DNA of 64,000 nt from Bacillus sp. es.036 (GCF_002563635.1 NZ_PDIZ01000003.1:310001-374000); one strand, 5' to 3'. Counted from the stretch's first letter, positions 17,545-26,081 are shown. Translations and numbers: made by a program. Notes: generated by a model from the sequence alone, not told the origin.

Positions 17545-17578
17545 ATAAGCTTTCGAGACTAGTATCGAAAGCTTATTA
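17545..17578 (-). terminator. Terminator of ytvA
   Basis: A 13-base-pair stem, AATAAGCTTTCGA with TCGAAAGCTTATT, around an eight-base loop, directly after the ytvA stop. Confidence 0.75.
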
Positions 17579-17591
17579 ATCATAGACATAC

Positions 17592-18398
17592 TCAGTTGAT
17601 CGAACTTGAATCATCTATGTTTTTTAAGGCATGTTTAACAGATGGGAAACTTTTCACAGATGATAAAGAGAAATCCGCCTGAATCCCTTCTAAAACGAAA
17701 TCGGGACGAATTCCTGTTATTCTTAATTCAGCACCCATTAATTTAATTAGTTGATGAAGTTGGTAAACACCTTTGTGAAGTTCAGAAGTAAAATGACTGA
17801 CTCCGGACAGGTCCAGTATTAGAAACTCATCTCCGCTTTTTTGGATATGAGAACTTACGTGATGTAAGAGAAGCTCAATTCGTTCTTCATCAATTTTTCC
17901 AACGAGCGGTACGATGGATACATTCCGGTCGATTGGCACAATCGGTGTGGATAAGCGTTTGACCTCATCGAGGTAGTGCTCAGAACGTTCTTCCGCTTCT
18001 TTTCTCTTTGTAATATCTTGTTGCACACCGACAAAGTATGTTTGATTTTCACTTTCAATGTGAACGGGATAGATTTGCAGTTCATTCCAAAAATATTGCC
18101 CATTTTTTCTATAGTTTTTAATTTCGATTTTAACTTTTTTTTCTTTATTAATCGCATCTCTTAATTCAGCGATTGTTCCTTGATCCGTGTCTTCTCCTTG
18201 CAAAAATCGGCAATTAAAGCCAAGGATTTCTTCCGAAGTATATCCGGTTAGCTTCTCAAATCCTTCATTCGCATACACGATGGGGTTGTCCGGAAGTTCG
18301 GGATCAGTAATGACAACACCTGTATCAACATACTCGATTGCCGTTCTGACAAATTCATTTCTTTTCATACGCTTAAATTGTTCTTTGTTTACTTTCAT
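17592..18398 (-). CDS. ytvA: LOV-STAS blue-light photoreceptor (YtvA)
   Basis: A 268-residue protein. The LOV/PAS domain (residues 10-130) carries GFNCRFLQGEDTDQ, with the cysteine that forms the flavin adduct and the FMN-contacting Asn, Arg and Gln, then NYRKNGQYFWNELQIYPV and FVGVQQDITKRKEAE. A J-alpha-like helix leads to a STAS domain (VPLVGKIDEERIELLLHHV, FLILDLSGVSHFTSELHKG). In B. subtilis YtvA feeds blue light into the stressosome and sigma-B. ATG 18398 follows TGGAG by nine bases; a start at 18413 would add five residues. Confidence 0.9.
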   Translation of the reverse strand: MKVNKEQFKRMKRNEFVRTAIEYVDTGVVITDPELPDNPIVYANEGFEKLTGYTSEEILGFNCRFLQGEDTDQGTIAELRDAINKEKKVKIEIKNYRKNGQYFWNELQIYPVHIESENQTYFVGVQQDITKRKEAEERSEHYLDEVKRLSTPIVPIDRNVSIVPLVGKIDEERIELLLHHVSSHIQKSGDEFLILDLSGVSHFTSELHKGVYQLHQLIKLMGAELRITGIRPDFVLEGIQADFSLSSVKSFPSVKHALKNIDDSSSIN

Positions 18399-18592
18399 GA
18401 TAAACAGCTCCATGACGTCGAGGTTCTCATTTGATCATCACCTTTTACAATTGAATGGTACTTCTAGTATAAAACGCTATCGTAAAAAATCCAATAAAAA
18501 CCCATCTAATCCCTTGAGTAAAAAGTAACTGGGTGGATTTTTTTGAAAAATTAGCAAAACATCTTTCGAGAAGAAAGGTAGTTTGGTATACA

Positions 18593-18601
18593 TGGTATAA
18601 T
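18593..18601 (+). promoter_or_regulatory. Possible extended -10 promoter of the ykuI-like gene
   Basis: TGGTATAAT is a perfect extended -10 element, 38 bases before the ATG. No clear -35 hexamer is present. Confidence 0.4.
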
Positions 18602-18638
18602 AAGAGTATTTATTGTGATCGAATGGGAGGGCCTTGTT

Positions 18639-19853
18639 ATGGATGCACTTGATGTTATGGGAAAAAAAGAAGAGATCTTCCCTTACTTCCAGCCGATTGT
18701 TAGTGCTGATAAGCAGCAAATTATTGGATATGAAGTTCTTGGAAGAATTAACACAGAAGAAGGAATGAAAAGTCTCGGCTTTTTCTTTCAGGATCAATCG
18801 ATCCCTGAAGAGTACATATTGGAAATTGATACGCACATTCGTGATTGTGCCATTGATCTATTTTTAGAGCGAGGTACGAGTCAGAGCGTGTTTTTTAATG
18901 CTAGTGCAAGACATTTACTATTTGACCATGGTGAAACACTAACACATTCTCTTGAAGAATACTTTAATAAAGGCATTGCTTATGAACAAATTGTGATTGA
19001 AGTGTCTGATTATGATATTGCTGATGAAAGCCTTCAGAAACTGCAACACATTCTTACTTACTATAAAAGCCTTGGGGTACAAGTTGCCATAAGTCATGCC
19101 GGAAACACAATGAGTAATATTGAAAAAATCGCTATACTAAATCCAAACATCATTAAAGTAGGATTATTAAACTTAAAAGACAAAGGAATGCCTCCAGAGT
19201 ATCGAGAAGTTCTCTATGCGTTGTCTATGTTAGGAAGAAAAATCGGCGCAACACTATTGTTTGAAGGGATTGAAGCGATTGGACAATTAAAGTATGCGTG
19301 GGAGAATGGTGGAAGGTATTATCAAGGTCATTTTTTTGGCAAGCCTGAGGCAGAATTTCATGATGTGAACAAGTACAGAGCACTCCTAACAAAAGAATTT
19401 CAACATTTTATTACACATGAGAGAAAGCGCCTTCTTTCACTTTACGAGCTTTCCCAAAATTTTAACCGTCATTTGCAGCAGCAGATGAAGCGAAATAAAC
19501 ACCATGATTGGAATACGATTGTGTCTGAAGCAGCTCATTCGCTTGGAAATGCGTGTTTTAGAGGATATATTTGCGATGAAGACGGTCATCAAGTTTCAGC
19601 TAACTATTATCGTAATGGTGATGGAAATTGGGAATTTCAACCTGAGTATGAAGGTGATAACTGGAGTTGGCGTCCTTATTTCCTAGAGAACATCGTAAGG
19701 ATGAAACATGATCAGGTAGGGATCCTTTCCGATCTTTATAGTGATATCGAAACAAATGAACTTATTCGTACCTATTCTTATCCTATAAACGAGTCTTACT
19801 ACTTGTTTCTCGACATTCCATACCTTTATCTCTACGAACGAGATGACTATTAA
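18639..19853 (+). CDS. ykuI: YkuI-like EAL-domain protein with degenerate catalytic site
   Basis: A 404-residue protein matching B. subtilis YkuI along its length: an EAL domain (YFQPIVSADKQQIIGYEVLGR) followed by the PAS-like YkuI C-terminal domain (NWSWRPYFLENIVRMK, GILSDLYSDIETNELIRT). Several metal and catalytic positions of c-di-GMP phosphodiesterases have changed: the DDFG-type motif reads ISHAGNTMSN, and the PDxxKxD-type motif reads NPNIIKVGL. LLFEGIEA keeps its Glu. It is therefore more likely a c-di-GMP binder or scaffold than an enzyme. ATG 18639 follows GGGAGG by eight bases. Confidence 0.87.
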   Translation: MDALDVMGKKEEIFPYFQPIVSADKQQIIGYEVLGRINTEEGMKSLGFFFQDQSIPEEYILEIDTHIRDCAIDLFLERGTSQSVFFNASARHLLFDHGETLTHSLEEYFNKGIAYEQIVIEVSDYDIADESLQKLQHILTYYKSLGVQVAISHAGNTMSNIEKIAILNPNIIKVGLLNLKDKGMPPEYREVLYALSMLGRKIGATLLFEGIEAIGQLKYAWENGGRYYQGHFFGKPEAEFHDVNKYRALLTKEFQHFITHERKRLLSLYELSQNFNRHLQQQMKRNKHHDWNTIVSEAAHSLGNACFRGYICDEDGHQVSANYYRNGDGNWEFQPEYEGDNWSWRPYFLENIVRMKHDQVGILSDLYSDIETNELIRTYSYPINESYYLFLDIPYLYLYERDDY

Positions 19854-19963
19854 AACGAGACTCTCATTAGTAATCGATGTTCCACGTGGTTATTCATACT
19901 GAAATTTGAATGAAATCACAGTAACAAGGGTAGTAGTAATACAGTAATATGAGGAGGGATCGT

Positions 19964-20365
19964 ATGCTTAAAAGAATTTCTGTGAAAACAAGTCAACGAG
20001 ATGAAATGATTGATATTACAAGTGACGTGAGAAGCGCAGTTCATGACGCAAATATCAAACAGGGAATTGTAATGGTTTATTCTGCGCATACAACAGCAGG
20101 AGTTACGATCAATGAAAATGCGGATCCGGATGTGAAGCACGATATGCTAATGAGGTTGAATGAAGTTTATCCTTGGGAGCACCCTAAGTATCGACACGCT
20201 GAAGGGAATTCTGCTTCGCATCTAAAAACGAGTACAGTTGGGGCTTCGCAAATGATCATCATTGAAGAGGGGAAATTGATTCTCGGCACGTGGCAGGGAG
20301 TTTATTTCTGTGAATTTGATGGTCCACGGAACCGTACTGTGTACATTAAAGTTATGGAGGGATAA
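19964..20365 (+). CDS. yjbQ: YjbQ/UPF0047 family protein
   Basis: A 133-residue protein of the UPF0047 family with the conserved His/Asn set: [32 protein letters not shown] and [21 protein letters not shown]. Family members have been reported to have thiamine-phosphate-synthase-like side activity, but the physiological role is unclear. ATG 19964 follows GAGGAGGG. Its stop codon overlaps the first base of the next start (TAATG), so it heads an operon with the phosphatase and kinase. Confidence 0.85.
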   Translation: MLKRISVKTSQRDEMIDITSDVRSAVHDANIKQGIVMVYSAHTTAGVTINENADPDVKHDMLMRLNEVYPWEHPKYRHAEGNSASHLKTSTVGASQMIIIEEGKLILGTWQGVYFCEFDGPRNRTVYIKVMEG

Positions 20366-20838
20366 TGATGATCCGAGTTCTATTCGTATGTCTTGGGAAC
20401 ATTTGTCGTTCTCCTATGGCAGAAGCTGTTCTCCGGTCTAAAGTAGCGAAAGCTGGATTAGCTAATCAAATTGAAATCGACTCAGCTGGAACTGGCGATT
20501 GGCACATAGGCGAACCCCCACATGAAGGGACAGCCGACATTCTCTTAAAACAAAACATCTCAACAGATGGTATAAAAGCGAGACAAGTGAAGGAAGCTGA
20601 TCTGCTTCACTTTGAATACGTCATCGCAATGGATGCAGGAAACCTCGGAGAACTTCACGAAATGGCAGGAATTAATCCAACAACCTCTATTTCAAGGTTA
20701 ATGGATTATGTGAGTGAAAGTGAAATAGAAGATGTTCCTGATCCTTATTTTGAAGGGAATTTTAAAGAAGTTTATGAAATGGTAAATGCTGGTTGTGAGA
20801 AATTATTGGAACATATCAGAAAAGAAGAAGGTATATGA
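20365..20838 (+). CDS. yfkJ: Low-molecular-weight protein-tyrosine-phosphatase family protein
   Basis: A 157-residue enzyme with the P loop VCLGNICRSPMAE (Cys nucleophile and Arg) at residues 7-19 and the general-acid loop DVPDPYF near residue 124. It resembles B. subtilis YfkJ. The start overlaps the yjbQ stop, with ATG ATG at 20365/20368. Its stop overlaps the kinase start by four bases, so translation of phosphatase and kinase is coupled. That pairing makes a sugar-phosphate or protein-deglycation role as likely as tyrosine signalling. Confidence 0.88.
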   Translation: MMIRVLFVCLGNICRSPMAEAVLRSKVAKAGLANQIEIDSAGTGDWHIGEPPHEGTADILLKQNISTDGIKARQVKEADLLHFEYVIAMDAGNLGELHEMAGINPTTSISRLMDYVSESEIEDVPDPYFEGNFKEVYEMVNAGCEKLLEHIRKEEGI

Positions 20839-21695
20839 AACATATCGAAGAAGCGATTAGAAAAAGCGGTGACTTGACTTCCGTTGAGGTAGTAGAAGGT
20901 GTGTCAGGTGGGTCTATAAATGAAGCTTACTATGTTCGAACAAAGGATAGGGAATACTTTGCGAAAAGTAATTCATCAGCACCAGAAGATTTTTTTTACG
21001 CTGAAAAAAATGGTCTTGAGCTGTTAGGACGACATGGGGTCTCGGTACCTGAACCTCTCTTAATTCTGTCTCAAGGTAATCGTGAGAGTGTTTTTCTTAT
21101 GGAATGGATTCGATCTGTGCCATCGAGCAATGAAGGGGACCGAGCACTTGGAAGTCTAGTTGCATCCTTACATCAGAAGAAAGAGAATTTTGCTGGTTTA
21201 CATCAAGCCAATTTTATTGGTGAATTAGATCAACTAAATGAACCATCCACTGATTGGATCACCTTTTTTAGAGATCAACGACTTGGGAGAATGCAGAACC
21301 TCGCTCGTAACAAAGGAAAGCTTACGAAGGAACGTGATCAACGTTTGTCAAAACTCCGTCAACGTCTTGATGCGATTATCGGGCATCAACCCGATTTTTC
21401 GCTCTTACATGGTGATCTTTGGGGAGGAAATTGGCTCATGACTGATGAAGGACCTTATTTAATCGATCCTGCTGTTTATTATGGAGACCGCGAGATCGAT
21501 ATTGCTTTTACATATTTATTTGGTGGGTATTCGAAAGCATTTTACGACCAATATCAAGCTGATTTTCCGCTAGAGAAAGAATTTACCGATCGTCTTCCCA
21601 TTTATCAATTATATTATTTACTTGTTCATCTGATCTTATTTGGGGAAAGCTATGGAAGTGCAGTGGATCGCATACTGCAAAAGTATACGTTTTGA
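20835..21695 (+). CDS. Fructosamine-3-kinase family protein
   Basis: A 286-residue kinase of the FN3K/aminoglycoside-phosphotransferase fold. It has an N-terminal GVSGGSINEAYYV loop, YFAKSNS (ATP-site Lys), the catalytic loop LLHGDLWGGNWLM and metal-binding YLIDPAVYYGDREID. Bacterial members phosphorylate ribulosamine or fructosamine adducts on proteins so that the adduct falls off. Its ATGA overlap with the phosphatase gene is consistent with a two-step repair unit. Confidence 0.87.
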   Translation: MKHIEEAIRKSGDLTSVEVVEGVSGGSINEAYYVRTKDREYFAKSNSSAPEDFFYAEKNGLELLGRHGVSVPEPLLILSQGNRESVFLMEWIRSVPSSNEGDRALGSLVASLHQKKENFAGLHQANFIGELDQLNEPSTDWITFFRDQRLGRMQNLARNKGKLTKERDQRLSKLRQRLDAIIGHQPDFSLLHGDLWGGNWLMTDEGPYLIDPAVYYGDREIDIAFTYLFGGYSKAFYDQYQADFPLEKEFTDRLPIYQLYYLLVHLILFGESYGSAVDRILQKYTF

Positions 21696-21764
21696 CTGCA
21701 ATGGTTTCATTATGAACGATTAAGGGAAATAAATGTCATCTTAATCTAATGAGGAGGAAATGAA

Positions 21765-22166
21765 ATGAGTCAAACATATTCAGGCGGTAGTCAAAATAAA
21801 CTGTTTAAGGCAGTCCTTATTGGTGGACTGGCAGGTGCCCTTATTTCACTTCTAGATCGAGGGACGAGAGAATCCATTCAGAATGGTTCGAAAAAAGCAG
21901 GAAGTGTTTTGCGTGACGTTAAGAATAATCCTTCTTACTATACGGATAAATGGAAGCAAACGGTGGATGATGCTAGTGAGCTAATGAAGGAAGTACAAGA
22001 TGATATTTCAACTTTATCAGAGAAGTTTAACGGACTGAAAGAAAGTTCAGTTGAAGCCTTTAATCTTGTGAAAGAAACGCAGCATGATCTTAAAGAAATA
22101 GGCTCGAGAGTCGTTGAAGCCGGTGAAGAGCTAACTGGTAACAACGGCGATCCAATGACACACTAA
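21765..22166 (+). CDS. YtxH domain-containing protein
   Basis: A 133-residue protein: a short hydrophobic N-terminal segment (KLFKAVLIGGLAGALISLLDRGTR) characteristic of YtxH, then an amphipathic, coiled-coil-like body (KQTVDDASELMKEVQDDIST). YtxH proteins are stress-associated and of unknown mechanism. It stands where B. subtilis has yfkI, just before the yfkH-like gene. GAGGAGG precedes the ATG. Confidence 0.78.
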   Translation: MSQTYSGGSQNKLFKAVLIGGLAGALISLLDRGTRESIQNGSKKAGSVLRDVKNNPSYYTDKWKQTVDDASELMKEVQDDISTLSEKFNGLKESSVEAFNLVKETQHDLKEIGSRVVEAGEELTGNNGDPMTH

Positions 22167-22188
22167 TCGAGTCCCAGGAGGGTAAATA

Positions 22189-23010
22189 GTGGATGCATCG
22201 CTAGGACAATTTACAAAACAGCTTTTTTCAAGAATAAAAGAACATCAGGTGACTGACTTGTCAGCGCAACTTGCTTATTATTTCTTGTTATCGCTGTTTC
22301 CTTTTCTTATATTTGCGATTACCCTCCTGACTCATTTTGATTTCTCACAGGATCAAATTCTTGATTTAATCGCTCAATATGCACCATCTGAGTCATTTGT
22401 CACGATACAAGAGAACATTATTCTCGAAGATGGAGCTCGGAAAGGGCTTTTATCCTTCGGGGTGATCGCGACAATATGGTCTGCTTCCAATGCAATTAAT
22501 GCCATTATTAAATCACTTAACCGTGCATATAACGTTCAAGAAAGTCGGCATTTTCTACTTGCGAGAGGTTTGTCTGTTCTTTTATCGTTAGCAATGATTT
22601 TTGTTATTGTCGTTGCATTGGTATTACCTGTTTTCGGTGAAACGCTGTGGAGATTTTTCGTTACATTTTTTGATTTACCTGAGTCATTAAGCTTTATGTT
22701 TGGGATTATTCGGTGGATTCTAAGTCTTTCGATCATGATTGTTGTGTTTATGTTTATTTATTTCTATGCACCGAATAAACGATTGAATTATAAAGATGTG
22801 CTGTTAGGATCTATCTTTGCTTCAGTGCTATGGCAGCTTGTCTCGCTGGCTTTTTCTTATTACATAAATAACTTCAGTAACTATTCTGCAACGTACGGAA
22901 GTCTTGGAGGCGTAATCGCGCTAATGCTTTGGTTTTACCTGACAGGTCTTGTCATTATTATTGGTGGAGAAGTGAATGCCACTTCGAATTATTTTAGAAA
23001 AAAAGCCTGA
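22189..23010 (+). CDS. yfkH: YihY/BrkB family membrane protein (YfkH-like)
   Basis: A 273-residue protein with six membrane helices and the YihY signature: LSAQLAYYFLLSLFPFLIFAITLL, then WSASNAINAIIKSLNRAYNV and YGSLGGVIALMLWFYLTGLV. Often labelled ribonuclease BN, but it is an inner-membrane protein of unknown function. GTG 22189 follows AGGAGGG. It is the last gene before a strong terminator. Confidence 0.87.
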   Translation: MDASLGQFTKQLFSRIKEHQVTDLSAQLAYYFLLSLFPFLIFAITLLTHFDFSQDQILDLIAQYAPSESFVTIQENIILEDGARKGLLSFGVIATIWSASNAINAIIKSLNRAYNVQESRHFLLARGLSVLLSLAMIFVIVVALVLPVFGETLWRFFVTFFDLPESLSFMFGIIRWILSLSIMIVVFMFIYFYAPNKRLNYKDVLLGSIFASVLWQLVSLAFSYYINNFSNYSATYGSLGGVIALMLWFYLTGLVIIIGGEVNATSNYFRKKA

Positions 23011-23040
23011 CAGCGCGCGTGGCGCTATCAGGCTTTTTAT
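22999..23040. terminator. Strong terminator between yfkH and pfeT
   Basis: AAAAAGCCTGA(C)AGCGC pairs with GCGCT(A)TCAGGCTTTTT, leaving a short GC-rich loop. T runs on both strands serve the convergent genes. Confidence 0.85.
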
Positions 23041-24944
23041 TTTAATAACCTCAGTCCATTTAATATAACGAGTATTGTACTGCCTTCATGGCCGAGTACT
23101 CCTAAAGGGAGGGTTAGGAATTGAAAGAAGTTAGATGCAATTAAAATAAGAATAACGGAAATAGAGAATATCACATTTTGTTTTACGATTTTGTTTAATC
23201 GGTTTGAAAGCTTTACGGCTCGTGTCAGTTTTCCGAGATCGTTCTTCATAAGAACAACATCTGCGGTTTCAAGAGCGACATCAGTACCCTGGCCCATTGC
23301 AATTCCTACATCAGATGCGGCAAGAGCAGGTGCATCGTTAATACCGTCCCCAATCATTCCAACCGTTTGGTATTTTTCTTTTAATTCTTTCATTCGAGTT
23401 ACTTTGTCTTCTGGAAGACAATTGGCGTAATACGTGCCGATCCCGACTTCTTCAGCAATGGCTTTTGCCGTTTGCTCGCTGTCACCAGTTAACATCACCG
23501 GTTCAATTCCACGCTTTTTCAGTTCCTTCACCATATTCGCTGATTCGCTACGAACTTTATCTTTTAAAGCAATCATTCCAGCTATGCCCTGGTTATCTGC
23601 AGCAAGAACGATTGTTTTTCCACTTGATTGCAGTTGACGATAGTTTTCTTCAAATAAATTGAATCCATCCTCTTCAGACAAGAACGCTAATTTACCGACT
23701 TTCCAACTAATTCCCTCAATTGTGGCTTCCACGCCCCATCCAGAATGATCCATCATATCATTTGGCTCTAGAAAGATGACGTCTCCGGCATGATCGACAA
23801 TCGCTTTAGCAAGTGGATGTGTTGATTGTCGCTCGATTGAAGCGACGATTTTGATAAACGTCTTTTCATCAATATCAGTTCGGGTGAAAACATTTGTGAC
23901 GACAGGAGAGCCTTCCGTTAACGTTCCTGTCTTATCAAGCGCAACAGCCTTCATTGTACCTAGCTGTTCAAGATGCACTCCGCCTTTAAAAAGGATACCA
24001 TTTCGTGCGCCTGCAGAAATAGCGGAGAGCGTGGCAGGCATAATCGATGCGACTAGTGCACAGGGAGAGGCGACAACGAGAAAGACCATTGCGCGATAGA
24101 TCGTTTCATCCCATGTCCAGCCAAGTAGAAAATGGGGAAGGACCATGAGAAGTGCGCCTACAATTAAAACGATTTTCACGTACCAGCCTTCTAGCTTTTC
24201 AATAAAAAGCTGGGAAGGTGCTTTTTGATCTTGTGCTTCTTGAACAAGTGCGATAATTTTTTGGAACACCGTATCCTGACTACGTTTGGTCATTTTAATC
24301 GTTAAATGACCAGAGATATTTAACGTTCCAGCAAATACCTCTTCTTCAATTCGTTTAATAACTGGAATGGATTCACCAGTAATGGCCGATTGATCAAGAG
24401 ATGTTTGGCCTTTTGTGATCACACCATCAGCAGGCACCCGTTCTCCTGGTTTGACTAGAATGAAATCTCCTATTGAAAGAGATTCTGCTGGTACAATGCG
24501 TTCTTCTCCGTTAGATAGAATCGTTGCCGTCTCTGGTTGTATTTCCATGAGAGACTGAAGTTCACTTTCGCTTTTATTAAGAGTGTAAGTTTCAAGAGCT
24601 CCACTGAGTGCGAAAATAAAAATAAGAATAGCGCCCTCTGTCCAGTAACCAATACTTCCTGCTCCAATGGCAGCAATAATCATAAGAAGCTCAACATTTA
24701 CATCTTTTTCAGCAAAAGAGTCTTCTATTCCCTCTTTCGCTTTTGCGAATCCACCGATTATAAATGCGGTGATATATAAGACAGATTCAATCGTAGGAGA
24801 GTAGATACCTTCTGTGATCCATGTAAATGCTATAATGATTCCACTTAACAGGGCAGCACCTAGTTCGCCATGTTTTTTTAATGTATTCCACCAGAATGAC
24901 GAGTGGGAAGGGTATGTGTCTGACCGTAAATTTATCTGTTCCAT
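23037..24944 (-). CDS. pfeT: P1B-4 type metal-efflux ATPase (PfeT/ZosA)
   Basis: A 635-residue P-type ATPase. It has the actuator motif TGES, SPCALVASIMP in the metal-path helix, phosphorylation site DKTGTLTEG, THPLA in the nucleotide domain, GDGINDAPALAASD, and HEGSTILVILNGLRLL in the last helix. SPC combined with HEG[ST] marks the P1B-4 subgroup (Co/Fe/Zn). No N-terminal CxxC metal domain is seen. B. subtilis PfeT (formerly ZosA) is a PerR-controlled Fe(II) exporter, and a PerR-like box lies upstream here. ATG 24944 is seven bases from AGGAGGA; ATG 24950 abuts it. Confidence 0.85.
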   Translation of the reverse strand: MEQINLRSDTYPSHSSFWWNTLKKHGELGAALLSGIIIAFTWITEGIYSPTIESVLYITAFIIGGFAKAKEGIEDSFAEKDVNVELLMIIAAIGAGSIGYWTEGAILIFIFALSGALETYTLNKSESELQSLMEIQPETATILSNGEERIVPAESLSIGDFILVKPGERVPADGVITKGQTSLDQSAITGESIPVIKRIEEEVFAGTLNISGHLTIKMTKRSQDTVFQKIIALVQEAQDQKAPSQLFIEKLEGWYVKIVLIVGALLMVLPHFLLGWTWDETIYRAMVFLVVASPCALVASIMPATLSAISAGARNGILFKGGVHLEQLGTMKAVALDKTGTLTEGSPVVTNVFTRTDIDEKTFIKIVASIERQSTHPLAKAIVDHAGDVIFLEPNDMMDHSGWGVEATIEGISWKVGKLAFLSEEDGFNLFEENYRQLQSSGKTIVLAADNQGIAGMIALKDKVRSESANMVKELKKRGIEPVMLTGDSEQTAKAIAEEVGIGTYYANCLPEDKVTRMKELKEKYQTVGMIGDGINDAPALAASDVGIAMGQGTDVALETADVVLMKNDLGKLTRAVKLSNRLNKIVKQNVIFSISVILILIASNFFQFLTLPLGVLGHEGSTILVILNGLRLLK

Positions 24945-25006
24945 TATCATTCCTCCTTTTCCTAATTGAGAATAATAGTCATCATCATTCTCCTTATAAA
25001 CGTGCA

Positions 25007-25036
25007 ATGCTGTGACCACTTTTGAGGTCACAGCAT
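25007..25036. repeat. 11-bp perfect inverted repeat in the pfeT leader
   Basis: ATGCTGTGACC (25007-25017) and GGTCACAGCAT (25026-25036) surround an eight-base loop about 65 bases upstream of the pfeT start. There is no T run, so it is not an ordinary terminator. It may be an operator or a leader hairpin. Confidence 0.7.
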
Positions 25037-25093
25037 ATTAAGTACTGACAAATAAGTCATTTGATTTCGTTACTGAGAATGGATTTCAATAGA

Positions 25094-25108
25094 TTAGAAT
25101 TATTATTA
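25094..25108. promoter_or_regulatory. PerR-like box upstream of pfeT
   Basis: TTAGAATTATTATTA matches the PerR consensus TTATAATNATTATAA at 12 of 14 specified positions. It lies about 150 bases upstream of pfeT and about the same distance from the plus-strand gene at 25250, so either could be regulated. Confidence 0.5.
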
Positions 25109-25249
25109 TGTTTTAATGATTTTATTCTACCACATACTTCACTTCTTGACTATGTTTATAATCACAATTGGGCTTTTGGATTTTACGTTTAAGAATAGGA
25201 AAAAGGAGGGAATGGAATTAATAACAAAGTAATGATGAGGAGGAGAAAA

Positions 25250-26047
25250 ATGTTATTAAAAGAGAAGTTAGATCAGTTAAAACATGCTCATGTTCAAAAA
25301 CCCGATAAAGTGTTTACCTTATATTTAAATACGGACCGTCGTGATGCTGACCGACAAAATGGCGAATGGAAGATCCAGCTAAAAAACGGCTTTCGTAACT
25401 TTGAAGATTACTTAAAACAAAGTGATAATAAAGAAGAGCTTGAAAAATACGAAAAAGTAAAAGAAAAAGTTCAAGATGAGCTCAATCGCATCGAAAATGA
25501 TTTAAAGCGTGGTCTTGTTATTATTGCTTCCTCAGACGACCAAATATGGTTTGTGGAGCGCACACAGGTACCAGTTGAAACAAATTTATATTGGGAAGAA
25601 GAACCTCAACTTGAAGCGCTAGAGAAGTTGAAAAGTGACTATCCGAACACAGGAATCATTCTTGTTCATCATGATTATGTACGTATTCTTGAAACAGAGC
25701 TTGGTTTTCTAACAAAAAGTGAAGAGTATGCTTGGGATCCTGACGAAGACAACTGGAAAATCTACGAAGGAACTACTGGAAATGAGAATATTTCTGGAAA
25801 CGGTAGTACAGCCCAGCGAGAGCTTTATGAAGATCGCATTAAAGCCAATCGTGAAAGATGGTATAAGTCAATGGCGGCGAAACTTGATAAAAAAGCGAAA
25901 AATCGTCAGTGGGAAAGAATATACGTAGCTGGTGAAAAAGAAGAAGCTAGTGAATTGAATGAGTTAATGAACAAAGAGTCAATCGTAGTCGGAAAAAATT
26001 ATTCTGATAAACGAGATGACGAAGTCATTGAGTCGCTTGTTTCCTAA
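25250..26047 (+). CDS. Bacterial eRF1-like (VLRF1/baeRF) family protein
   Basis: A 265-residue soluble, very charged protein. The N-terminal part (VFTLYLNTDRRDADRQNGEW) matches the start of VLRF1/baeRF-type proteins, distant relatives of the archaeal/eukaryotic release factor eRF1. The middle has GLVIIASSDDQIWFVER and IILVHHDYVRILETELG. The C-terminal domain (RERWYKSMAAKLDKKAKNRQW) resembles a nuclease-like RNA-binding lobe. A role in ribosome rescue is proposed for the family and unproved. ATG 25250 follows GAGGAGGAG. Confidence 0.68.
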   Translation: MLLKEKLDQLKHAHVQKPDKVFTLYLNTDRRDADRQNGEWKIQLKNGFRNFEDYLKQSDNKEELEKYEKVKEKVQDELNRIENDLKRGLVIIASSDDQIWFVERTQVPVETNLYWEEEPQLEALEKLKSDYPNTGIILVHHDYVRILETELGFLTKSEEYAWDPDEDNWKIYEGTTGNENISGNGSTAQRELYEDRIKANRERWYKSMAAKLDKKAKNRQWERIYVAGEKEEASELNELMNKESIVVGKNYSDKRDDEVIESLVS

Positions 26048-26051
26048 CGAG

Positions 26052-26075
26052 AAAAGCACCCATTCGGGTGCTTTT
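26052..26075. terminator. Terminator between convergent genes
   Basis: AAAAGCACCC-attc-GGGTGCTTTT, a ten-base-pair stem with T runs on both strands. Confidence 0.85.
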
Positions 26076-26081
26076 GTTGAT

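Noticed and set aside
18485..18547. Terminator-like pairing between AATCCA/ACCC and GGGT/GGATT upstream of ykuI
   Set aside because: The arms are interrupted by long bulges and the loop is about 25 bases. It does not follow the end of any gene on that strand.
19860..19960. Sigma-B promoter before yjbQ, suggested by AAGGGTAG
   Set aside because: The -35 element GTTT is not found 12-15 bases upstream; the nearest partial match is 18 bases away.
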